From Dermanyssus gallinae (taxonomy: Eukaryota > Arthropoda > Arachnida > Mesostigmata > Dermanyssidae): DNA of 64,000 bases. The position numbers and the translations under genes are program-made. Below, one piece after another: positions 56,166 through 64,000 of the stretch (its first letter is position 1; each line of letters starts with the position of its first letter). The stretch is taken from positions 202,501 through 266,500 of the forward strand of contig QVRM01002104.1 in the NCBI GenBank assembly GCA_003439945.1, in the 5' to 3' direction. The notes beneath the pieces are model-generated. The model worked only from the letters and a program-made list of their open reading frames with translations. It did no database searches and was not told the origin of the DNA.

Positions 56166-58280
56166 AGTGAATGACTGCATGAGCCGTTTGGCGCTGGAGC
56201 TGCTACGGACGCCAAGGCAATATTGATGTCAAGTTCCGAGCCCCTTAATCAAAATCCGCTGAAACACAAATGTTTGTTAAGATTTAGATTCCACGTGTAT
56301 GGCGTTATACAGTGGGGTGTTAGTTGGTATGGGATCAGTTATATAAGCACATTACTGTCATATACAGAATGAATATCATTGCCATCATCGCTTTTTGTTG
56401 AGTTTGTGCTGACCGAACACTGACTTCCACTAGATAACCGACGCGTGACTGAGTTTGCTGCTCAGCTTTCACAGGCGAGCACGGCAGGTAACAATCTACT
56501 GCAGAAAAGCATATCGCGTATGTTTGGCAGCGTTGCGTATTCGAGAGGAACTATAAACATCGTATTGTGGTTCTTACTCGTCATCCGGATCCAGATCGTA
56601 CGCTGGAGGTCGAAGTGGACCCTCTTCTGCGTGGCCTAAATCGAGGAGTCATTCCGTCCGGATATCGCTGTACTAAGGACAGTAACAAAGCGTATCTTAG
56701 CAGCAGGTACAACATAAGATTGGTAAAGGAAAAGGGATACGACCACTACTTATAAAAAGAGATATAAACAAATACTAATTATTCGGTTGGAACTCGCTTT
56801 CTTTCGGAACTGCAGCATAACCACCGGAGAATGCTTCCCCGTACACCGAATAGATTATGAAATTGTATGACTAGAACTTCGGGTCCTTTTACAGTGTTTG
56901 CCCAGCAAAACTGGCCCACGGCTGGCCTTAACGATTTGCATAACTGCCATTAAGTATAGGGTTACAAAAAAAGATTTTTTCGGTTTTGTCCGTAGAGAAT
57001 CATTAAAAAAAAAAAGAAAAAACTTTTTTGTAGACCCAATAGATGCACGCGGATACACACAACCCTTGTTTATGTTAAAAAATAAAAATGTACTAATGAC
57101 AATTTTAGTGAATGCAATGCACGCTTTGTGAACTGTGTAGTCCAAACTATATCAACAAACGTACCGTTGGGGTGTGTAAATCTTGGTTTCCAACAAATTG
57201 AAGAAGTTTCAATTTACACTAAGTGTCAATACAACTCAAAGCACTGAGCGGATAACAGTAAATAGAGGAATTGCGACTACCCAGGTAAAGCACAATGTTG
57301 GCCTTGGCTAGTGCAAGTGACGAAGGTAAGTCAGCATGACCAGCCAAAGTTCGTCCACCAGTCTGCTTCCCTCACACTGAGGTGAAATTGAGAGAAAAAT
57401 GCGCGTGCATGCGCGAACTTTAACACTCATGAGGAAGAAGGTTTTTTTTTGGGAACGCTGCAACAGCGTAAATAAAATGCTTAACAACATAGTAGACAAT
57501 CTGAACATAGAGATACCTTTTATAGCAGCAGCGGCCGCGAACTTACAAATCAATGAACTTAATGACTGGCACATTTTGCGCAAATGGCAGCATCCCTCTC
57601 GTGGATGTTATTACTGCAAAAACGCATTGGATTGCTACGAAATTTCTACCGTCCATCAGCACGGCTACATTAGTTCTGTACATACATCTTATGAATGCTA
57701 CACATCCTATCGATCATATAAAAACGTGGCAGTTATCATGGTACTATTGTCTGATCATCGCCGTCGTCTAAACTCGTTTGCCGTCTCACACTAGGCGAAC
57801 GATAACAAAATACTCCTTCAAAGCGTGAAATGCTGTAGAAAGACCTCACTTACCTTGGGCGTTCCGAGTCTCGTGCGCGCCACGAGGACAGCATGGCCGT
57901 CCGACGTTAGACGGCCGCCATGCTATCGCGGCGGCGACCTCATAGCAAATGAGAAATCTACCTGCTTCTGTCACCAAAGCTAAAGCTCAAGATTTGGTCA
58001 AGCCAACAGAAAAGAAACAGAAAGGAGAGGGAATGCCAGGGGAGAAGAAAAACGGCAGCGATATGACCCCATGGCGTCGTGCAGCCAAGTCGAGTTGTGA
58101 CGTGTGTATGCACCGACAGCGGTGACGGTAGCAACGACAACAAAAACAACAACACGTTAGATAGACCTTGGACGTTGTCCAATATATGTCGCCGCAGGCG
58201 GTACGATATCGTGCACACTGCGGCAATGCACGCTAACACTGCATCGACGAGCATGCACGCATGTGGAGCCACATACATAC
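56166..58280. repeat. Inner left arm of the large inverted repeat
   Basis: Matching pieces, as reverse complements, are 56166-56210 with 62086-62125, 56985-57245 with 61400-61605, 57655-57790 with 59680-59830, 57845-57970 with 59480-59625, and 58070-58275 with 59250-59385. Identity is moderate (many indels). The frames at 57399-57794 and 57958-58278 have counterparts in the right arm (SSVHTSYECYTSYRSY and SSVRTSYECHSAYKSY; MLVDAVLACI and MLVDAVLTCI). Confidence 0.75.
56420..56920. repeat. Direct repeat, copy 1 (partner 62965-63390)
   Basis: Shared words include CGTACGCTGGAGG.CGAAGT, GTGGCCTAAATCGAG.AGTC and CGGAGAATGCTTCC. The frame VLTRHPDPDRTLEVEVDPLL is open here and partly open in the partner (VLTHPHPNRTLEDEV). 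The function is unknown. Confidence 0.65.
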
Positions 58281-58286
58281 AGTAGT

Positions 58287-58367
58287 GTCAACGTAGTCTA
58301 GAAGGATAATGCGCTAGTCATGGTTGTCATCAACCAGAGTGTCGCCGGTTCGAGTCCTGTTGTTGAT
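58287..58367 (+). other. tRNA-like relic, aspartate-tRNA-like
   Basis: GTCAACG at the start can pair with TGTTGAT at the end (with G-U pairs). TAGTCTAGAAGG matches the A-box form of aspartate and glycine tRNAs, and GCCGGTTCGAGTCCTGT forms a damaged T arm with B box GGTTCGAGTCC. The anticodon arm (TGGTT..AACCA) has a six-base loop containing GTC, and the variable region is too long. Hence it is a relic or SINE head, not a working tRNA. Confidence 0.45.
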
Positions 58368-58869
58368 CGAATTTTCTTTGGACAATGCTAATCCACAATA
58401 AATGATTGATGAATAAACCATACCGTTACAAGGACTGTTGGGGAAACTCTAGATATCTCAACATATCCGCTTATGCTGCCGCTCTAAGTGCGTCTGATAT
58501 AAAACGATGGCATATGTTATTAGGTATACATATGTCAAGCGAATAACAAATCTCTCCAGCCAGCTAAATAAACAAGCAATGAGCGACTTGTGGAACATAT
58601 ATTTATTTGTTGCAGTAAGATCTTAGCTAGTACTTCTTCATATATGCTGATTTTGGAACACATGCCACATGTTCCGTTAAAGAGTTAGCATCTTCATACA
58701 TACATACATAAAGGTATACATAAACTGTAAATCCAATAATTACATAGAAGTGCTTTGGAATGTGAGCGTTTTGCGAAGCTACTAGGATCGGTAATTGCTC
58801 TAGTAGCGCAGGACCCAGTGCACGCCTCCTTCATGTCGAGGTCGTCGGAAGTCCAATGCTAAGTGTATT

Positions 58870-59110
58870 TTAAGAAATAATATAACATTAAGCTACCGCT
58901 TGTACCTACAGAGGTCTGGCGCGATATTTTGGCCTTGTCTAGAAGGGATCGGTAAAATGCAATGTATCTAGTCGCTGAGTTACTCCGTATTCTAGAACTA
59001 TCTACTCCCTTTAACACTATGACGGCATATTCAACCAAGTTAAAATCCAGACCCCGTCAAAGAAAAGCCACACAATATAGTAGGTTCAAGTTCGGCTCGG
59101 CACTCGGCAA
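58870..59110. repeat. Direct repeat, copy 1 (partner 63780-63975)
   Basis: Shared sequence includes GGTCTGGC.CGATATTTT and a segment starting ATGTAT.TAGTCGCTGA. The encoded word MYLVAELLRIL is identical in both copies, although four codons differ silently. Confidence 0.65.
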
Positions 59111-59239
59111 TAAATTAGTTAGAGTAACGTTCCGCAAAAATGTCAATAGGATATTCAACTGAAACGAATTTTACTCTAATCATTGTATTGCATGTTAATC
59201 GTATTGCATGTCATGTCGCTGTCGCAATATCGTTGCGTC

Positions 59240-60084
59240 TATGCGGTGGCACACGTATGCATGTATGTATGCTCGTCGACGCAGTGTTAACGTGCATCTC
59301 CGTGTTTCTGTCGTTCTCGTTGTCTTTGTTGTGGTTTTTACCGTCACTGTTGTCGGTGCATGCTCAACTTGGCTGCACGACGTCATAGGGTAATATCGCT
59401 GATATTTTCCTTCTTTTTTGGCATTCCTTCTCCTTTCCGTTGCTTTCCTGGTCTTGGCCAAATTGTGAATTGTAATTTCTCAGACAGAAGCAGGTAGATT
59501 TCTGACTTGCTATAATGTTAATTAAATATATGTTGTCGTCGCGATAGCATGGCGGCCGTCTAACGTCGCACGGCCATGCTGTCCTCGTGGCGCACACGAG
59601 ACTCGGAACGCCCAAGGTAAGTGAGGCCTTCCTACAGCATTCCACTCTTTAAGGGACAACCTTGCCGTTGTTTATCTAGCATACCACTAGAGACGAGTTT
59701 AAACCATAACGACTGTCATAAAAAAATAATGGCAGTTTTGTATGATTTTTGGTATGAATGTTATTAAAAACAGCTACGCTTTCGTACGATTTATAGGCTG
59801 AGTGACATTCATAGGATGTTCGAACTGAGCTCAACGTTCGTGTTCTGTCCGACTTTAACCAACAACCCCATTTCCAAAAATATCTGCATAGCTTGTGTAC
59901 ACTTGGATGTCCTACACAGCTCAAGAACAATTTTGTGCTTTCCTCGGTCTTGTTACTTACAGCTTTGTAAACCTGTTTTGTGTACAATATGACTCATTGT
60001 GTTTTTTTGTATGTTCTTCTCGTCACTAGACAGAGCGGCACGCGATTTTCTTTCGGTTTCTCCTCTGTAGGAGAGTGACGGACT
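59240..60084. repeat. Inner right arm of the large inverted repeat, first part
   Basis: Reverse-complement partner of about 57560-58280. It runs up to the 16-bp target duplication of the LINE insertion and resumes after 61283. Confidence 0.75.
60069..60084. repeat. Target site duplication, left copy
   Basis: AGGAGAGTGACGGACT, identical to 61267-61282 and followed at once by the T7 tract that is the reversed poly-A tail. Confidence 0.9.
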
Positions 60085-61266
60085 TTTTTTAACCATATTC
60101 CAGCGGTACACTTTCGTGCTCGTGCCGCCTCAAGTGCTGGGCAGTGGAAGACAGTGTGAGTAACATCGTCAACCTCGCCCGTGCCGCAAGCAACGCACGT
60201 AGGCTTCGCGACTTTACCCATTCTGTGCAAGTACTTTTGGAAGCATCCATGCCCCGTTAGCACCTGCGTCAGATAATAGGTGACGTGGCCATGCTTTCTC
60301 TTAAACCATTTAATGAGGTCGGGGATAACCTGGCGGGTCCAGGCTCCTGGGGTCTCCGTTGGCAGTTGGCTCCATTCCCGTTGCCAGTTCTCGAGCGTTT
60401 GCTGTCGAGTAACCGCTTTCTTCTGGCGTTCTCGTCCTCGCCGCACTCGCTCCTCGATTAGTCTAGGCCACGGAATGAGCCTGGCGATCGCGATCACCGC
60501 TGTTGTTTCGGCCGTGCGATACGCTCTAGCGACACTTATCGCGAGCTTGCGCTGCGTCTTCAGAAGCTTGTTTCTATTCCTCTTTAGCTTCGTCGCGCTG
60601 GGACCCCACGTAGGTGCGGCGTAAAGCACGGTGGACTCTGCCACAGAGGCAAGAAGTCTTCTCCTGCCTTCAGTCGCGCCACGTGTTCTTGACAGAATTT
60701 TAGCCAGGCTGTTGACGACCTTTTCTGCCTTGGCGGTCACCTTATCTATATGTGTGTTGCCATTGAGGGCTTTGTCAATGGTCACTCCCAGGTATCGGGC
60801 TGACTGCTTGATCTGCTGACTGCTTCGATAGCCACTCTCTCCAGTGCTAGCCGGACATCTCCGTGTCTCTTCCGTCCTGTAAGAAGCACAGCCTCACTCT
60901 TCTCAGGGGCCAGCCGGAGCTCGTGCCCCACCATCCAGTCCTTTATTACTTCGATGGCACGCTGGGCCCGCCCCTGAAGTGCGTTCGCATTGCGCGCCGT
61001 GACAAGGACAGCCAAGTCATCGGCATACGCAATGGTCTGGACGCCCTCCATGTCGCAGAGCCACAGCACATCATCGTACGCATATTCCACAGCGTGGGCC
61101 CTAGGACAGAGCCTTGTGGGACTCCTGCTGTCATGGCGAACTCCCTGTCTGTATGCACGACTTTTCGGTTGCTGAGATAGGAGGCTATTACCCTCTGCAG
61201 ATACGGAGAGACACCCTTCTCAGCCATAACCTCTAGGATTACTTTCCAGCTCAGTGAGTTGAAGGC
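60085..61266 (-). mobile_element. R1-like LINE fragment, reverse transcriptase to zinc finger
   Basis: Flanked by a perfect 16-bp duplication, the minus strand starts at AFNSLSWKVILEVMAEKGVS and continues GVPQGSVLGPTLWN (motif B), IAYADDLAVLVTARN (motif C with the intact YADD) and LAPEKSEAVLLTGRK. After one frameshift near 61090 and another near 60785 come LASVAESTVLYAAPTWGPSA, LLKTQRKLAISVARAYRTAE, VTYYLTQVLTGHGCFQKYLH and CVACGTGEVDDVTHTVFHCP (CCHC finger). It ends at GGTTAAAAAAA, inside what should still be coding sequence. It is thus truncated at both ends. The ORF that runs on to 59994 is host sequence read through. Confidence 0.85.
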
Positions 61267-61282
61267 AGGAGAGTGACGGACT
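61267..61282. repeat. Target site duplication, right copy
   Basis: AGGAGAGTGACGGACT, identical to 60069-60084. The bases beyond each copy differ, so the duplication is exactly 16 bp. Confidence 0.9.
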
Positions 61283-62520
61283 AGTGGTCGAACTTTGAGT
61301 AGTCATGCTGACTCACCTCCGTCACTGGCGCTGACCAAAGCCTACATTCTACTCTATTTGAGTTTCGAAAAAGGTCTTAGTATTTTGAGTTTTACTGAGT
61401 TTTATCTTCATATTGAAGTTCCTTGCATCTGTTTACGCGAGATTTACACACCCGAGCAACACACTTTTTGAAATATTTCGGACTACACGTTTCACAATGC
61501 GTGCGTTGCATTAACTATAATTGTCATTAATATATATTTATTTATTAGGATGCTACTATAAACAAAAATCATGTGTATCCGCGTGCATCTTCGCAATGCT
61601 AGCCGCACGAAGCTTGCGCATAAGGGCACGCTTTGTTAACCAATAAACCGTGCCGAGGGCTGCGCCGACCGCCTTTTTGCTGGAGACTGCAGTGAGCCTT
61701 TCTTTCTCTGTATGTATTTCTGGGTAAACTCCATAAAAGAGCCTCGAATGGTGCAGCCTATTTCGTTTTTTTAGAAACTTTCTCCAGGAGTCATGCAGCA
61801 GTTGCTGAAAAAAGCGAGTTTCAACCGAATTATTAATAGTTGTTTCAATCCCTTTTTATCAGAAGTTGTTGTATCGCTTTTCTTTTACCGATTCTCGTGT
61901 TGTGCCTGATGCTAACACACGCATTGGTACAGCCTTCATGTGTTGTGTTGCTTCCATACTAACTAATGATCCGCGTTATAAGCGACATTCACGTGACACA
62001 CACAATCTAGATCTTGACAAACATTGATTTTGTGTTTCAGTGGATTTTGATTAAAGGAAAATTGGCATCAATCCTGCCCTGGCGTTTATAGCAACTCCAG
62101 CGCCGAACGGCTCATGCAGCCGTTCACGACATCAAGAGATACGTCACATTTTGCAACTGCTCGAATAAAAGAAACAAAAACCAACTACAACCATCTACAA
62201 CACCTACATTTAGTATTTATATTCGAGTATAACGGAGATCCTGGGAAATTCAAAACTGTCATTTTAAATGTGTAGACGCCACACACACTAATTGTTATGA
62301 CGTTCTAGTAAGGCTTTTAGGGAAAATCATGTTAAAAATAAATACATTATTGAAAGACAGATAAACTGCGATCTTCTTTTTAGCTAGGGTGTCGTTTTGA
62401 GTGTGCATGTAGTGCCTGTATAACTGACATCTTCAGGGCTACGCCTTCTTAGCGTGATAACGACCTAGATATAATATACTAACGAGATGTTAGCCTCGTC
62501 GATGCATTAGGATCTTTAGG
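61283..62520. repeat. Right arm of the large inverted repeat, outer part
   Basis: The segments 61400-61605, 62086-62125 and 62160-62520 are reverse complements of left-arm pieces in the same order outward. Between them is sequence (61640-62080) for which I found no partner. Confidence 0.7.
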
Positions 62521-62524
62521 TAAA

Positions 62525-62964
62525 TGACTTATTTATATGAATTTACTTATTGAAATATCGATGCGGCAATCGTGCAGGTTGTACGGTCAGATAGCAATAA
62601 ACGTATCTGTACATTCCGCGTGAGTATACAAGACAGTAACGCTAGTCGGCGTAACACTTTTGTAGCAAAGACCTTCATGTACCAAACATGTTTCTGAAGT
62701 TCTCTGTAATCGTTCTTCTGGCACTGTTATAACGAAGATGCTTTTTGTTTTCGTGGAGATGCTTGGTTACTTGTGATTACTGATTTTTAGTCTTAATACT
62801 GTAATTAAATATGTCTTCTTACCGTCCTGATTAGATTAAAGCCCTGCATGTAAACGAGTGAAGCAATAGTCGTCTACGGATTTAGTTTTGCGTTAAATTC
62901 TACTAAATCACATTTAAAGGTATTTAAATATTAGAAAATAATATATGGTGGAGCCTGTCCACTA
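62525..62964. other. AT-rich unassigned sequence
   Basis: Nothing recognised. Confidence 0.35.
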
Positions 62965-63390
62965 GACACTCGACTCATGACTAAGTTTGCTTGTCATATT
63001 CGACAGCGTTGGGAATTCGAGAAGAACGACCACTAATCGTCTGTAGAAATCGCATAGCGGTTCTTACTCATCCGCATCCGAATCGTACGCTGGAGGACGA
63101 AGTAGCCCCCGTGGCCTAAATCGAGAAGTCCCTATCTCGCTGTAGTGAGGGCAGCAACGAAACGTATGTTTGCAGCAGGTACGACAAGATGATCCGTAAA
63201 AAAAGGATATCCGATTATTCATGAAAGGGGCTTAAAAACTACTAATTATTTGGCAACAACTCGCTTTCTTTCCAAACAGCAACTTAACCCCTGGAGAATG
63301 CTTCCTCACGAACCGAGTGTACTACGACATTGCACAACTAGAGCTTCAAGACCCTTTTATGGAGTTTGGCCAGTAACATGTACAGAGCAA
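62965..63390. repeat. Direct repeat, copy 2 (partner 56420-56920)
   Basis: See the partner entry. This copy has small deletions and is less open. Confidence 0.65.
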
Positions 63391-63779
63391 GGAAGGCTTC
63401 TTGCAGTACCCAGCAAAGGGGTCGGCGCAGCCATTAGTGCAGCTTATTGGTCAGCAAGGCGTAGGCTTATACGCAGAGCTCGACCGAGACACGATAATTT
63501 CCATGCACGCTCGAACTCACGGCCTTCTGCCGCAAGAACCATGGGTGGCTCTGACGAAATGACACCTGTTCTTTTCGGGTCAGAAGGATGCTTGTCTAGG
63601 ACGCAATCAATCGCGATTAACTTTCGGGCGCCATTATTGGTCAGTTACGAGGCGACCCGGGCTGGGTACATCGCTAGCGTGGCAAGGCCATTAAGCTCTG
63701 AAAATATGTTTGGCTTTTGTGAGTGCTTTGGACACCTATAATCGATTTGTTTTAGTAGCGCTGTGCTAGTACATTTTTA
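63391..63779. other. Unassigned sequence
   Basis: A 163-codon frame (63250-63741) runs across the repeat boundary and shows no known motif. Confidence 0.3.
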
Positions 63780-63975
63780 ACAGTAAACTGAGCTTCCGTT
63801 AGTTTCTACGGTGGTCTGGCACGATATTTTTCTATGTATAGAACGGATCAAAGACGATGTATTTAGTCGCTGAATTACTCCGTATTCTGAAACCCTCCAC
63901 TATTTTTAACTAAGACGGCACATTCAACTAAACCAAAATCCAGGCCCTGTCGAAGAAATGTCACGCAAGATGCTT
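63780..63975. repeat. Direct repeat, copy 2 (partner 58870-59110)
   Basis: Second copy of the MYLVAELLRIL-bearing segment. The window ends 25 bp later. Confidence 0.65.
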
Positions 63976-64000
63976 AATAACATTCCAAGTGGTGGGGAGG

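Noticed and set aside
60000..60085. C-terminal extension of the R1-like LINE protein after the zinc finger
   Set aside because: The T7 tract and the 16-bp duplication show the insert ends at 60085; the rest is host DNA read in frame.

Overview
The window is eukaryotic and almost certainly from an arthropod. A chelicerate such as a mite or tick is my best guess, but this is inference from style and not from a marker gene. The signs are an arthropod-type chitin-binding (CBM14/peritrophin-A) domain encoded across GT-AG introns (one only 63 bp), mariner transposase remnants, several non-LTR retrotransposon lineages, tRNA-derived SINEs, long (TA)n arrays, and many (GTT)n/(CAA)n/(GAT)n tracts. There are no operons and no bacterial signals.

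Layout. 1-28 kb is mostly non-coding: GC-rich, trinucleotide-rich blocks (about 1.1-2.2, 5.5-9, 14.4-16.6 and 19.8-22 kb) separated by long TA arrays. Scattered in it are two mariner remnants, decayed LINE reverse transcriptases, three copies of one tRNA-derived SINE family and one copy of a second. 28.7-30 kb is a decayed LINE. 30.8-34.4 kb holds the only well-supported host gene, a secreted protein with one CBM14 domain, a Ser/Thr-rich mucin-like region and a C-terminal exon of unknown function. Its four exons have matching splice phases. A 1.16 kb foldback element lies downstream of the last recognised exon. A GC-richer open segment at 42.1-42.36 kb, ending 45 bp before a polyadenylation signal, could be another terminal exon.

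39-54.8 kb is a nest of retroelements: LINE tails with a zinc finger and a restriction-like endonuclease motif, two of which sit directly between (TTA)n tracts; a CR1-like element interrupted by a gag-only LTR retrotransposon with a 4-bp target duplication and by a second LINE tail; and an R1-like LINE whose ORF carries a seven-copy 200-bp tandem amplification.

50.1-62.5 kb forms a very large, diverged inverted repeat. Its arms have been interrupted by later insertions, including a 1.18 kb R1-like LINE piece with a perfect 16-bp target site duplication. Parts of it are repeated again, in direct orientation, at 63-64 kb.

The most unusual signals are the nested inverted duplication, the 200-bp amplification inside a LINE ORF, the (TTA)n-flanked endonuclease LINEs, the gag-only LTR element with very unequal LTRs, and the CBM14-mucin gene with an unrecognised C-terminal domain. 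I found no CRISPR, no rRNA and no convincing functional tRNA gene. All family assignments come from reading motifs by eye; no database search was run.
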